A stretch of 64,000 nt of DNA from Nephromyces sp. MM_2019 (Eukaryota > Apicomplexa > Aconoidasida > Nephromycida), in contig JADHZB010001362.1 of assembly GCA_015657535.1 (NCBI GenBank), positions 29,172-93,171 of the forward strand, read 5' to 3'. Within the stretch, counting starts at the first letter, position 1. Each line of letters starts with the position of its first letter. A model generated the notes under the pieces. It saw only the letters and a list, made by a program, of their open reading frames with translations, was not told where the DNA came from and did no database searches. This document shows positions 37,242 to 50,118 of this stretch, in pieces. The position numbers and the translations under genes were made by a program.

Positions 37242-40200
37242 ATCCTCTGGATATACACTTCCTTATCAGACAGTCTATATATACGATTTAGATCTTTGCT
37301 TTGATAGCATTTTAGGTTGCACTATTAAAATATATGGCTTTTAGAACCATTTTATTTTGCTAAGAAACTGAGAGATTGCTTTAAGTTTATGGGGTTATAA
37401 ATACTGTTGCAGTGTAGTTCAAGGAAAATCTCGACTTTGAAAATTGACAATCGGAATGGACCCCCGTCAGTGGGTGTTTTGACGGATAAAGCTGAAACTT
37501 TTTCACCTTTTCTGATGCTTCATCACTACGAATTTGAATGCGATATTTTTCTCAAAGAGTGGGATATTCTTTGCGTTTTTTCAAAGTTCTTACTGAATTA
37601 AGATTGTTTTTGCAGCAACTATGGAACACGCAAGATAATTTATATATTTTTTCTTTCTGTACTTTATATGGTGAAGATGTAATAAGGTTTCTAAACAAAA
37701 TAAAATCAAGTTATGGTGACATGTTTAATCCTTAAGTTTGCTGCTTTTTTTTGTGCTTCCCTGTTTAATTTTTTTTGAGTTGAGACACCTCATGATGATG
37801 TCCCAATTTGCATATTTTTGTGGATTTCAGTCCAATTTTCACACCCGTGCTGATCAAGTGCTTCTTGCTCGCCTCAATTCTGTCTTTATCCAAAGTTTTT
37901 TCATGATTTTATTGGGAAACACGTAATTTAACTGTTTTTCTTGCCTGTGAACCCCATTTTCTCTCCCTTTAGAAAAACTTCGCTAAACCAGAAACTGAGT
38001 CATTTCTATTGCATGGAAGAAGCCGTCCACAATGGAGGGATCTTTTCGGCTTTTCTCGCTGTAGTAGCCGTATTGCGATGTCCCTTTATCGCATATAGTT
38101 CGCTTGCATCCCGCGAATTGTACGCAAGCACCTTGGCGAATACTGTTTTAGCTTTTTTTTCGCCGTCGTTGCCCTTTGTGGTGCCCGTGATGGACTAAAG
38201 TTGATGGTACTTTAAGATTAGCTGCCATATCCAAGACAATGATGTCGTGTCTTGCTTACGTAGGATGTGCTTCTTAGAAGTGGCGCTCTTGTTTGGCATG
38301 ACGTTCTGATTCAGAAAAGGTAGTTTTTGTGTTTATTATTTCTGGCAGCGAGTTGGTAAGGATGGGTGCTTACCAGGGGCCTTATGGCGTTATGGTGTCG
38401 AAAGACTGATATTCGCCTTTGCAGGTGCAATTTAAGTTTTGCCACCAATGGTTTTTTTAGTGAGTTTTTTTTTTAATTTCCAATAACTCACGGAATATAC
38501 CTATAAAGTGCCTTGCTATAGCTGAAAATGATTCCTGGATATAGTATATACCGAGCAGGTAGTAAATTGATGCGCAGCAATTCCGTGCAAATTGGCAGGT
38601 GCATACGTAAACCTACTATAACACATATAAAACATAAAATTTAACGAAATTCGGATATATATTCTTCCCTAAAATGAATCTGTCTCTTATGCGTTGTTGC
38701 TTGAGAAATCTGCGCTGGTACGCATAAGCAATAGTAAGATGCACCATCTCCACATGCAGTATTTACACTGCTTGATCAATTAGGAGGTCAGCTGACTTAA
38801 ATGCATGAATGCATATTTGTTTTGATTATCTTCTGTATTAAAATTCCAGGGTTCCATGTGATACTAGCGCCATTGGATACCTTCTGGCTTCGTTGTTTTG
38901 CAAAGTATTTGTGTAGATTTTATGTGTAGAAACACTTTAGTGTTGTTTGGAAAATTGGGGATGTGTGTGTATTATGAGCTCGCTAAGCACCGAGATGAGA
39001 TGGTGCGCCTTGTAGGGTGTGTTTTCTGCTGTAGATTCTGCCTTTAATATGGTAAAAGCAGCTGTGAAAATTGTTCACAAAGGAATGGCGTGAGCATTCT
39101 CTATTTTTTTTGTGATAACGAATGCGTTTTCATTCTGCTTTAAAAATGTGAACTTGCGTTTAATTCATGTCTATATTGCTTTCATTTTTTAAAATACAAG
39201 CATCTAGGTGGTAAAATACCTCTCTAAGCATGCCTTCGTCATTATTGCTTTTCGATGATTGATGATGTGATACCATTACCGTTGTAGGATGTAGCTCTAG
39301 CGATGAACTTGATGTTTTCAAATTTATTTTTCTTTTACGGATGCTGTTTAAGAATATGGCGTTATCAAATTGCTTGATGTGACTAGGGGTTTTCTTGTGT
39401 TATTTAGGTATGCTGATGTACTATTGCAATACTTTTTAGAACAATGTATCGCATTCATTCGATATAGATGCTCGAATATTTGCATTGTCCTGCAGCGTTG
39501 CAGGAAGGTGCGCATATGTTTCCTCACGTATTCATCTGCTGACGTTTGTTTGCATCGAGGTATGCCTACGTAAAATGCACATGCTACATACTAGGCATAG
39601 TTTTTATGATTTTGTGCATGTTTGTATTATTCGAGGTGCTTTTTTGTATTGTTCTCCTTGTCATAGTACTGTGGATAGATTCGGGGTCATGGGCAGTTTC
39701 CTGTCTGTGTTTCTCTCATTGCATTTTGTCCCTTTAAAAAAGCAAATACTGGTGATTGAATCGGAATCACCTTATGTGAGATACATTTATTTCAAATTCC
39801 GAAAGTAAAAGTCGCTATTGTGATAAGTCCCTGTAGCTTGTTTCATACACGGGCATCCGGTTATTCGTTGGCGTACTGCGTTTTCTTGCCTGTGGGTATA
39901 TTGTAGCGCCGAAGCAGAGGCAAAAAAGTTGAGATGAGGAGGTGTTGTTACCCTAGTTGGTATAACAATTATATACTTATTGTTTAGGTGTTTGATGCTT
40001 GTTTTAGAATAGATGTGGGTTATTGTATGAAACTTTTGCCTTGTAACTGTAGACGCTGAGATGCTTATTCACAGCTCTTTCCTACCGCGCTTGGATATTA
40101 CCAAAAACTCTTTAAAAAGAGTTGGTTGATAGTCAAAATTCATGTAGAATATTTGTACAGCTAGCTTGCGTTATGCTTTACTATCCTCGTGGAAGAGAAG

Positions 40201-40891
40201 TAATGAATTATAGGAGAATTAGGCTGCTATGAGTTTGGGACTTTGTGTCAGTACCGTGAGTTTTTCACACTTTTGTATAGCCGGTGTGTTACTGCACTGG
40301 TCGCTTGATACACTTATTTTTTGTGTCTAATGTTAGCTTTACTCCTGCGCCTACAAATTTCCGTCACAAATCCTGCGGGTTTCTGTACTGCTGTTACTCG
40401 TACTGAAATCTTGACGTGGGGAAGGGAAATTGATTGCTTCTGGTTTCATAGCTTTTTCACCAGCGAATTTGCCCATCTTCTTGACTTTTCCAAAACGTTA
40501 CAAAAAACATTAATACGGGGAAATTATAGTGGCGCTACGTACTACTTATTCTCGGAGTATTCCACTGTAGGGGTGCAGTGGTACTACTATGTAAAGGCTT
40601 AGCTTCACCTTGGCGATGTAATGGTTGCCCTCGTTCATAAAGTAAAGTTTTTGTTGGATCAGCATCATTTTTTTATGACATGGCCTCTTTAAGGGCAACC
40701 TACCTTACGCGGCATACCTTAAATTCGCGACATACCTTTACGCTATGGATGATATTCGGCTTAAGAAGTACGTCACGAAGCTTTTTGCTCTATTTCCTGT
40801 GTACGAAGAAAACATGCATCATTAGCCTTAAGTAATGATGACTTGCTTATGTTTTCGCGCACTTACGTTATAAGATACCACTCTGCATCAT
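37242..40891. other. Unassigned gap
   Basis: The transporter 3' untranslated region should lie at the left. The segment 38000-38160 is GC-richer and partly open on both strands. A 93-codon plus-strand frame at 40321-40602 contains a readable C-terminal-like stretch, but neither can be tied to splice sites convincingly. I see no recognisable gene. Confidence 0.35.
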
Positions 40892-41379
40892 CTATTGATT
40901 TATGGGCTCCAGCTCTGTTGCGTGCCTGAGGGCGCACGGAAATTTCTCGTTCCTGGAGTGTGCTACCTTCAGTAATGCTGGTATTCTACTTTCCGGCTGC
41001 TTCTCCTCGGCAGTCAGCATGTATAATGTTTGTGGGTGTACTGGCTTCTGTGTGCACATACGTGCATACGATTGTACAGGGGTTCTTGCTTGATGCACAA
41101 AGTCCTGCTTTTCCATACTTATATTGCCTTCCTCCTCTCCTGTTCCTGTTGTAGCTCTGTGAAACTTCTCACTTTGAATCTTTATTTCGGGTTGACTTTC
41201 TACTTGAATCACCTTGGTGTAGCGCCATGCTCTGAAGCGCGGATTACAACTTGCGCTATGACTGAAAAAATATGCACTGGTAATGCTTGTACTTGCAGCG
41301 GTACGTTATCATCGAATGCAGATTGGAGTATCCTGCCGGAAGCAGCAAGTTCTTCAAGCTCAAGTAACTTAGACAAGGG
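40892..41379 (-). CDS. 3' exons of an unrecognised hydrophilic protein
   Basis: Proposed exons are 41379-41305 (CTAG acceptor; GTACCG donor) and 41261-40892 (TTTTTTCAG acceptor; stop TAG), joined in phase 2. The reading includes LLLPAGYSNLHSMI, then ASCNPRFRAWRYTKVIQVES and a charged, Gln/Glu/Lys-rich tail ending ATELEPINQ. The final exon is open for 123 codons. Overlapping plus-strand frames are Cys/Leu-rich and look like shadows. More 5' exons probably lie upstream toward 41.7 kb, where short minus-strand readings such as THGDETNNLKDSACYYRP occur. The family is not recognised. Confidence 0.45.
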
Positions 41380-42221
41380 CTAGGTGTAAAATGTTCATAT
41401 TCTGAAGATTTCAGGGCATAAAACGCAAAAAAACTACCCGCACGAGTCCCCAGATTTGATAAAATCCATGTAAATATCGTTATGCCGTACTCACGTTACT
41501 TCTGAAAAAAACTGACTGGTAGTAGTACATTTGTTGTGTATCATCAGCTCGGTAATTGTGGGCGATAGTAACACGCTGAATCTTTCAAATTATTGGTTTC
41601 GTCTCCATGGGTTGATGAGTCCACTTCTTAATTGTGCTTTGGGATATCGGTTTGACTCTAAATTGAACCAAAATTTCAAATGGGGGTTAGGTTGCCATTC
41701 TCGTTTGGTATTGCTGCTCGTACAACATAAGAGAGTTTAAGTTAGTTTTATGATGTTCTATATCACCGCCGGCCACAATTTCTAGAGAGAAACTATCTCC
41801 GTCCTACAAACAAAGTTTGGGGTGATTGGAATGCGTGCTATCTTTGCATGAGAAATCATGTGGCTGCAAAGCAGGACAATGCCGAACTACTTCGACTAAA
41901 ATGAGTCCTTGAGATTATGTAAGAGCCGCTAGTTCATGATCCTGTATTCAAGTTATTTTCCTTTTATGGTGCAATGGGGAGGTACTTACTTTGTACGATA
42001 GATTCAGGCAGGTGAATCCACTCACAGAAAATACGAGGAAAGCATGCCTTCAATGGCTGCAAATAACAGCAATAAATGCTTAATTTATGCGAGATTGTTG
42101 GCTGCAGCTTCATCATATTTTACCAGCTTGTCTCAATGGTTTTTAAATAGACGGTTCACGTAGTGCTGAACCAGCCGCATGACACACGAATTGTCTACTT
42201 AATGGTTCAACCTACAAACAA
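41380..42221. other. Short unassigned gap
   Basis: This may hold further 5' exons of the minus-strand gene at 40892-41379 and the promoter of the plus-strand gene at 42222. Neither can be fixed from the sequence. Confidence 0.35.
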
Positions 42222-42606
42222 ATGTGCTTGCGCCCTCCACTAACCTCGGGCTTCACTTCCTCTTACGGTGGGCACCCGCATGAAAAAAAAGTCACTCAAA
42301 AGTTGGAGAATCCTGTCTACCAAACCCATTATGATGATACACCTCTTTGGTATCATTTTCCTCGCTAGTAGCAAAAGTGATTCGTTAGATAACAATGTCA
42401 ACAGCGAGGTGGCACCATCCTTAATGTATACACTGCGCGAGTGTGGAGGCTTTCAGGTTTAGGCTCGTAGTTTGGGAGCATCACATGAGGCGGTACAAGC
42501 GGGACTCACTGGATCTGAGATGTTCCCTTCTCACTTCGTAATGCAACGGCCAAGTATTGAAGAAAGATTTCCACCACTGAAAACCATCGCGCCGGCTTTA
42601 AAATGA
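42222..42606 (+). CDS. Small two-exon protein (93 aa), function unknown
   Basis: Exon 1 is 42222-42367 (ATG in CAAATG context; donor GTAGCA). Exon 2 is 42471-42606 (acceptor CGTAG; stop TGA). Phase 2 closes exactly. The product begins MCLRPPLTSGFTSSYGGHP and passes through NPVYQTHYDDTPLWYHFPRY, the splice falling after FPR. It ends in a Pro-rich tail (RFPPLKTIAPALK). Aromatic- and Pro-rich composition suggests a structural subunit of a larger complex, but this is only an inference. The same DNA read from ATG 42280 gives a Met/Leu-rich frame that hits an in-frame TAG at 42460. I treat that as the shadow frame. Confidence 0.5.
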
Positions 42607-43471
42607 ATTATTTATAATTTTCGAGGTACTTTCCGCATTTGGTTACCCTGGTCCTTGTTGAGATTCAATTGGAGAATCAAAATAATCTCTAGCATCATGA
42701 ACTAGAGGCAAGTAAACCACATCCGCGCTACTTCGCTTCCCCTTGAAATAATTTTTTTCGCAGGCTTACGCCAAGATTTTTTCTAAAAACGAAAAGGGCA
42801 CAAGGTTATCCTCAAGAATGCAAAACACTCAAAATTTATTGCGTCAGCAGGCGGCGTTGCCCAGTCGCTAATCTTCAACACTAAAAGGAATCCGGTAGCG
42901 AAGAGCTTATCAGCTACGCAACTAAGGTCAGTCCAGGATGAATTAGACAAAGTTGCAACCGAATTAAGTACGCATCTATTAATTTAAATCAAGGAAGAGG
43001 TCAAATTTATAGGCTCGAAAAAAATTAGATTGTTATGCAAATGCGGAAACACTCAAGAACTTACCCCCATGAAACATGTTGAGTATTTCAATCCTCAACA
43101 AAAAATCCTTTCCAAGGCAATAAAAGCAATCAAATGACCACTCGTCAGGAAATTTTCGCAAGTATCATGAAGTTAACACTACCCACCCAGATAGTTCCCT
43201 AACCTTGCAATCAATTTATCAAACTAAAACGAAAGATTTATTATTTGTCATAAATATTGCGTACTTAAAATTTCTTTCCAAAATTTTTCAACATGCATGC
43301 CACATTGGCTTTCCGCTCTTGAAATATTGTACCCCAAAGGCTTCCCTACCCTACTCTGCTCCTTTAGCATGGGATTCTTCATTAGCTGACAATGGTACAG
43401 CATCTCATTACGAAGAAACTTCCATAATTAATGCATGCAAAAACCTCTCCTTTTATTACGTTCAACAACTC
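42607..43471. other. Convergent intergenic region
   Basis: This lies between the 3' ends of the plus-strand 93-aa gene and the minus-strand J-domain gene. It likely holds both 3' untranslated regions. No other feature is seen. Confidence 0.5.
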
Positions 43472-46421
43472 TTACTGATTCCCCAAGGCAAGCTTAATCA
43501 ATTCTTGCTGCTTTACACTCAATTTAGTAGGATAGTTGATCTTAAAAGTGACAAGCAGGTCTCCTTTAGTACCAGAGGAGTCTCTGATAGGCATGCCCAG
43601 CTTCTTCATCTTCATAATTTCTCCGTCCCAGGTTACTTCATCCCGCTTGATAATTATCGGGGATTTGTTTAGGTGAGTGATCTCATGCTCAAAGCCAACA
43701 AGCGCATCTAGCAAGTCTATTCTATACTCCAGCAAGAGGTCATCTCCTTCACGTGAAAACCTATGAATCGCAAGAAGATAGATATCAAAATAGCATTGAA
43801 AGCATAGGGTAAGAACTCAAAAAAGCAAGTTAGTAATATAAGTGCAAACCATTATTGAACTTCAAGCATAGTCTTCAACCTGTTATGGGATTTCTATATG
43901 CCGATTAGGTACCTTCTTATCAAGAATCAGGAGATATAAAGCAGCAAAAGAAGAAGAAACAGCAGAAAAAAAGAACGAGAAACAGCAGAAAAAAAAGAAC
44001 GAGAAACAGCAGAAAAAAAAGAAAAAGAAGAAAAAAAAGCAAAAGAAAAAGAAACTAGAGATATAAAGCAGAAGATGTAGAAACTAAAGATATTCATCAG
44101 AAGAAACTTGATCTAGAAAGGATTTGCTACACCTTTATATGATTCTTTAGTTGCTCAGAAATGCAAAAACAAAGTTCTTTTAGAGACGACTTTCAAATCC
44201 TCCTCTTCCATAACAAATCCTATTGCCTTTGTCTACAAGCACACTTGTAAATCAAAAGTCTGGAACAAATCAATATTAATCCATTGTGGTCGCCACTTGC
44301 AAAATCATTCGTAATATGTAAAACCGCTAAGTCATGTAATGGCTACCAACCTTTCATGAGGTAGTTCGTGCACAACGAATGACAGCTTTCCTTTCTCAGT
44401 ACTGATGGCTTCTTCTCCAATATCAGCAAATTCGTACTGCTCACGATGTTTTGATCCCGCTTCAATATGAAGCATAATACTTACTTTACTCAAATTAGTC
44501 ATCCCATTCGGACAGTTCTGAAAAGTAACAAAAGTCGATGCTTACTGGCTTAACATAATATGAGAATGTGACATAAATTTATCCTCCTTGTAGAGAAAAT
44601 CTCATCTGTATACAAACATTCCAAGAAGACACTGAAATAAGACGATAAATTCCTCTTTGAAGAATCTCATCAAATAAAACCTTTCAAAGAAGATGCTGAA
44701 ATGAAACAAAAGACTTCATGCACTTGAAACACACAAGAAAGTAAGCAAGCTTACCGGGACGCAAAACACAAATCAGCACACAAAAACGCTTGGCAACAGA
44801 TAAACCTTCGCAGTACAGAGCTGACTAGTGCAACAAATATCTTCAATCGGATGCTATATGCAGGACTTGCTAACTTTACTACCAAAAACCTCACCTTACA
44901 ACCCTTTTTCCAAGCCTTCCCGTTTTGCACACACGAGTCATCTTGGACTTCCTTTTGAAAAAATAATCCTGGGCTTACTTGTTGTGATATTATCCTCATT
45001 CCAGCACGCTTACAATCCGATGATGCTACCAAACAGGCATCAATGTTTGCGCATAACACCGGTCGGTTATAACTAATGGAGAACCAATTCCCAAAGTACA
45101 AATCTTCAAGAGTAACGTGCACTTTCATCGCGACCACTGCACCAGGACTTTTCCTATCAGTGGGTCTACCAAACCCTTTAAACATCGACTCATAGATAGA
45201 GAATGGGTCAAAAGGGTCTGCATGACCATTCGAGTCCATACTGGAGGGAAAAAACGGAGAAAACAAGGGGAGGATTACTTTTTTCTAGTAGTAACAGAGA
45301 CAGCATAAAAGGTAGAAAATCAAGAATAAATAAGAAATTCACCTTTTATATATATAAAAATTTATTTTGAAGAAATAATCTCTAAATTGCTTATATATTT
45401 TTCATAAAATCTCCTCAATTTTACATAAACTTCAACTACTATTTTTGTTCGCTATTCATCAAAGTTTAGATAATCCTGTTGGGAGGGGTAACCGAACCAG
45501 GACGACTACGCAGGTGAGGAGGGAGCCCTCACACACCCAAAAAATATGGTTTTTTTTGGCCTTTTTCGCGTGTGAAAATAGGAAAATCGTCACTGCTTGT
45601 TGGGTTTCTTTTATGAATTGAATTTCTTTGCTTATCAACAGTGCAAAACCTGAGAAGGTAAAATCTACGGTTTGAGGAAAAAAGTCATTACGAGAAGAAT
45701 GGGCAGATAGATTAAGTGAGTAAATTTCCTTGAAAGTATTATGTTATGCAGCTAGAGGCAACACACAAAAATAGTAGCACAAAACTAATTACTACGAATA
45801 TATATTTAAAAAAAACCAAATGGATTTTTCTCAAAACGTTTAATATAACAGAAAAAAACTCCCTAACTTTTCCAAGCCTTCAAAACCATATGAGTCATAA
45901 ATCTTTTGAGTGGTATCATTCATTAGTATTTTATGAGCCTCAGAGACGGCTGCAAAGTCTTCGGTTGCCGTCGGGCTTTCACTAACGTCAGGATGCAACT
46001 CCAAAGCCTTTTTCTTGTAGGCATCCTTAATCTGCTTTTTAGTAGCATCTCTAGACACACCAAGGAGCTCATACAGATCTTTTTTTGAAGAAGGAGCTGC
46101 CTCGGCGAAGACAAAGCCCTTCAGCCATGGAAACGTTGCTTTCTTGAAGGCTGCATTCTCCTCATGAGAGCTTATCGCATCGAAAATATTAGCCACAAAA
46201 AATAGCCCCCCAGAAAAAAAGGGAAGGCTGGCGGCAGGGGCACCATCAGGTTGCTCTAGGTCATTTTTAGCCTCCTCAACTAAGTGTGATTCAAAAAGAA
46301 GGGGGGGAAAGAACTTCTTATTATCACGATAGCGATGAAGACCGCTATTGCAGTATAGTAAGAAGCAAAATGCAAAAGCAAAGGGTAAATTTATCCCCCA
46401 CAATTTGCTTTTGATTAGCAT
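43472..46421 (-). CDS. DNAJB11: ER-type J-domain co-chaperone, DNAJB11/ERdj3-like
   Basis: Four exons: 46421-45868, 45240-44895, 44517-44351, 43760-43472. They close to 451 aa. Residues 8-24 form a hydrophobic signal or signal-anchor segment, and a second hydrophobic patch covers 66-80. The J domain (114-180) has the HPD triad at 143-145 that stimulates Hsp70 ATPase. The client-binding C-terminal region follows, with the start VHVTLEDLYFGN, Cys residues at the positions where ERdj3 has its cysteine-rich insert (CANIDAC, SSDC, DDSC, GCK, NCP), then REGDDLLLEYRIDLLDALVG and GDLLVTFKINYP. The likely partner is the ER-lumenal Hsp70 BiP. The region between the signal and the J domain is about 90 residues longer than in animal ERdj3. 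There is no C-terminal retention tetrapeptide (ends LALGNQ). Confidence 0.92.
43935..44080 (+). repeat. Polypurine low-complexity tract in J-domain gene intron
   Basis: The tract is built from imperfect units of GAAACAGCAGAAAAAAAGAAC grading into AAAAAGAAGAAA. It lies in the intron between the last two exons of the J-domain gene. Confidence 0.85.
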
Positions 46422-48119
46422 TACGGGGGCAGTTTCTCTTTAGTGGTTACAAAAAGTATCTATTTATATCCGAAGCATTCGGCAGGCTTTTAGGTTCCCT
46501 GGAAATAGCGTCTGTAGGAATGCAGTGGAACGTTTTTAAGTGATCAGAAGCAGCAAGAGGGACGTCTATGAATCACGCCAAAGCTTATTGTTTGAAGAGA
46601 AATTATAGGTCTAGGAGTAATTTCAGCACCAAAATTGAAAGCAATGCAGGCAAAAAAGTACAAGCATTAAAAAAAGATGAAATTGAAGGAAATAAATAGT
46701 GCTTAAAGGGAAATTAGCAAAGCTATATAGAGAGAAGCTCTTCATCCTAATAAGCATGCACACACTATATCGGAAATAAAAAATTCATTCCATTTCAAAC
46801 TCGTCAAAAAGGAACTCTCAAACACTTGAGTGCGTAAATTAACAAAAAACGCTTGAGGTAAGGAATCGATGTGTCACTCTAAGTCTTTAGCAGCCATTAA
46901 GATCGAAGATATGAAAAGGCTAAAAGGATATTTTTTCTATAGAATTTTTTGAAAAAGCCTGTTGAAAATTCAATTGAATCAGCATGTATATTGAGTATAT
47001 ATTATTCAAAATGTGCACTGGCATCCAAGCTAATCAAAAAATTCAAACTCATATAAAATCCCTCCTTCATTATCCATATAGTAGACCTCAATTTTTAGAG
47101 TAGCACGCACAAAATCATATCAACACAGTAAGGGGCCTCGTGAGCGCGAAAAATACAGTGAGCTGAAGTTCTTGACCAAAAGTTACTTTCCTTATTCGAA
47201 CCCAGTAAGTCAATCGACTCGGTCCTATAGTTCCACGTAAAAAGCCGTATCAATAATGAGGCAAGCATGAGGCATAAAATAGACTACAAAATTGGTCCTT
47301 CGTCGGAAAGCTCAAGCTTCCTAAAAAAGGATATGAAATAAAGATTAGAAATGTCCCTTTTAATACTTTAGGAAAAGCAAATTATATATAGCGAAAATAG
47401 ATAACAAATTACAAACTACCTAGAGTGAAGCAAAGAACATATCACAAAAAAAAAAACTTCAAAAAAGCAACCAGAAGAGAGTAAAAGGCTTCTTTCCATG
47501 AAAAACACACATGATTAGCATCTATTGATGCCGTGAACACCTGAAAACATGGCTCTCTAGCAATTTGAAGGATCCACTCTTTCTCAAAAAATTCTCTAAA
47601 TCTTTTGGTTTCTTACAAAAGCCATAACAAAAAAGATCATAACCATTCATAGCGGAGTGAAAAAAAGAAGCCTAGGAACACCAAATATCGCGCTATAAGA
47701 CTCCCATCATATCCACGAAAAAAAACTATCTTTAATGTCGCTGTTACAAGCTTTCAGCATATAAAGTTCTCGTGTGCGACAAAAAGCCAGAGAGTGGTCG
47801 CTTCAAATGACTACCAAAACTTTACCTAAAATTTTTCATCGTTACAAACTGATCTTGCTCGAATACTCTATTAGATGGAAACTAAAATCAGCTAGTCTTG
47901 AATAAAAAATTACTGTTTGAATCTCAGTTTGAAGTGCTACTTGCTAGTCATTGACATCCTTTTCATTCTATCCTTATATGTCACAAGTAGCCGCTGGTTT
48001 TAGGGGTTATGCTTTATTCCTAGTTTGTATTGTATACTTTTTTGTGTTTCAGAGGCAGGTGTCTAACACATAGAGCTTCATCGTCAAGATACCTGGGGGA
48101 CACATAAACCGTAAACCTC
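46422..48119. other. AT-rich unassigned region
   Basis: This is the upstream side of the J-domain gene and presumably its promoter. Frames are short on both strands, and I see no exon, RNA gene or repeat. Confidence 0.5.
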
Positions 48120-48406
48120 TTAAATGCCTCTATTCACAGCCTTTTGCTTTATCACAATTTTTTCTAAAGGCACAAGATCTTCACTTTGGTGATATAATAT
48201 CAATCTCTTTATGTTTTCTTCATTTAACTGATTCAATCTCGTACTTTTCACATGTTTTTCATTTTGGTGCGTCAATATCATACTTTCCACATGTTCTTCA
48301 CTCAACTGATTCAACATCATTCTTCCCACATTTTCATCACTCAACTCATTCAATATAATTCTTTCCACATGTTCTTCCTTTAGATGACTCAAAGTCGTGC
48401 TTCTCA
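48120..48406 (-). CDS. Candidate exon encoding five 13-residue repeats
   Basis: The minus strand is open here and encodes five degenerate 13-residue units of the form (H/E/Q)L(K/S/N)EE(H/N)VERIILN, then a basic tail ending at a stop at 48120. The units would make an amphipathic helix. There is no ATG in the frame, so if real it is an internal or terminal exon. A possible upstream exon (EQVDDRPSVLKGNG, about 48452-48520, followed by GTATAG) does not join in the repeat frame. I recognise no family. Confidence 0.35.
48192..48386 (-). repeat. 39-bp tandem repeat, five units
   Basis: Five contiguous units of 39 bp share the core CATGTGGAAAG/AATGTGGG and diverge by a few bases each. The unit length is a multiple of three, so the reading frame is kept. 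Confidence 0.85.
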
Positions 48407-49051
48407 AAAGTTCTAGCAGTCTAGGGAAGCCGATACACCTGCTATACCTGATGTTTGCCGTTCCCTTTCAAAACCGAAGGCCGATCATCCACTTGTTCCG
48501 TCAAAGATGCATTCTTCACTGTTCAAAACAACATAAGCAAAGAGGAAGAGCAAAGGCTAAAAATGAAGAAGAATCGACGCAACCGCGCTAATGTATTGTA
48601 TTGAGCTAGTAGTGATTTATGTTGGCTTTTAATATGTTCAAATGAATAGAATCTTGAAGCACCGAAATTTCTGCTGTTTAGATCGTCGTTGGTGCGGCGC
48701 CGGGATGTAGCCTTAATGATCCCAGACAAGTCAGGAGAGAGTGTCTAGTGTGACACGTGCGAACCTGGCGATCAGGTATAGCGCATAGCATATGGCATAA
48801 CATCGCGTCGCAATAAGAGTATTGGCTAACAAACAGTGCGCCACAACTAGAAAAAACTAGAAATACATACAAATAAAAGCATAAAAGCTTGAAATTATCC
48901 AAATTCAAACGAATTTCATAGGGAAAAGCATAAAAAATCAAGTTAGGCGGACTGTAACTGAAGTCTTAAACGTTATTTTCACTGTCTCACCACGAAGAGA
49001 ACGAGAGGCATTAAGTCTTATCATGGCAACTGTTGTGCTGATGAATTTGGA

Positions 49052-49111
49052 GTGTGTGCGTGTTGTGTGTGGGTGTATTGTGCATGTTGTGTGCGTGTGT
49101 GTGTGCATGGT
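49052..49111 (+). repeat. GT-rich degenerate microsatellite
   Basis: Degenerate repeats of GTGTGTGCGTGTTGTGTGTG type cover about 60 bases. Confidence 0.8.
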
Positions 49112-50118
49112 AGAATCTGCTTCACCAAAAAATTTTACAGAAGTTGCTCGATTTATTCCCCTAATAAAAATTACTCCAAACAAAGATATCTAGATTTCTG
49201 ACATGGAAAAAAAGAGTTTTTTTATTTTAAATATGCTTTTTGGAAACACTTGGTGATGGCATATTGAATGAGCCAACGTTGAACCTTTCACTGAATATTA
49301 AAATATCCCCCAAAGGTCCTTTGTTTTCTTAAAATGAGAATAGGAACTTGCTCGTACTCACTGTTACTCTAAGGGTGGTGTAAAATTTTTAGTATTATAA
49401 CAAGACCATAGCTATTTGTATTCTTATTGTTAGAATTGCAATTTTCTGTGCGTTCAAGTTTTTCCTTTGAAGTTGCGATAACCACCTGGTAGCAGCGAGC
49501 GATTGCATGAGACCAGATCGCAGAAATAATACAGGTACAGATTCCCCTTTATCTAGACATATATGTTAGCTCCAGATCGGAGAATTATTGCTTACTGATC
49601 AGCCAGTTTGGTGACCCTTGAAGTACGTCGCCACACTTACTCAGATTTTCACCGATGAAAAGTGGTAGTACAAGTGAGCCATGAATTAAAAATGTACTAA
49701 GCTCTTGAATGAAGAAGGGATCTAACGACTCCACCTTTACCAAGTTCAATGACCGTCACCTCACGCATACATTTTAGGATAACCTCATTCTGTAGTTTGC
49801 ACCTAACTATTTACAAATTATATGCAAACCTTCAGTAGTCTAGCTATAAGAGAATGCGTGAAATTCGTTACTAGAATACGTTACTGCTGTATAGAGATAC
49901 GCTTGTTTCGGCTTCAGACCGCCTACTTTGAGTTGCTTTGTATGAAAAATATGCTGCTTATAAGGGCTTAATATGTACTATTAAAGTATAGTTTAGCGTT
50001 GAAATTTTCATGCTTTTATCGTGTTATCACGCTACATTATTATTTTTCATATATAATATCATCTACGTGCTCGATTACACGTGTTGTCTAAAGTTGCCTG
50101 TGCAGCAACCAAGGGATC

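Noticed and set aside
42280..42462. Secreted protein starting MKKKSLKSW
   Set aside because: It runs into an in-frame TAG and its donor is weak. The overlapping spliced 93-aa model explains the DNA better.
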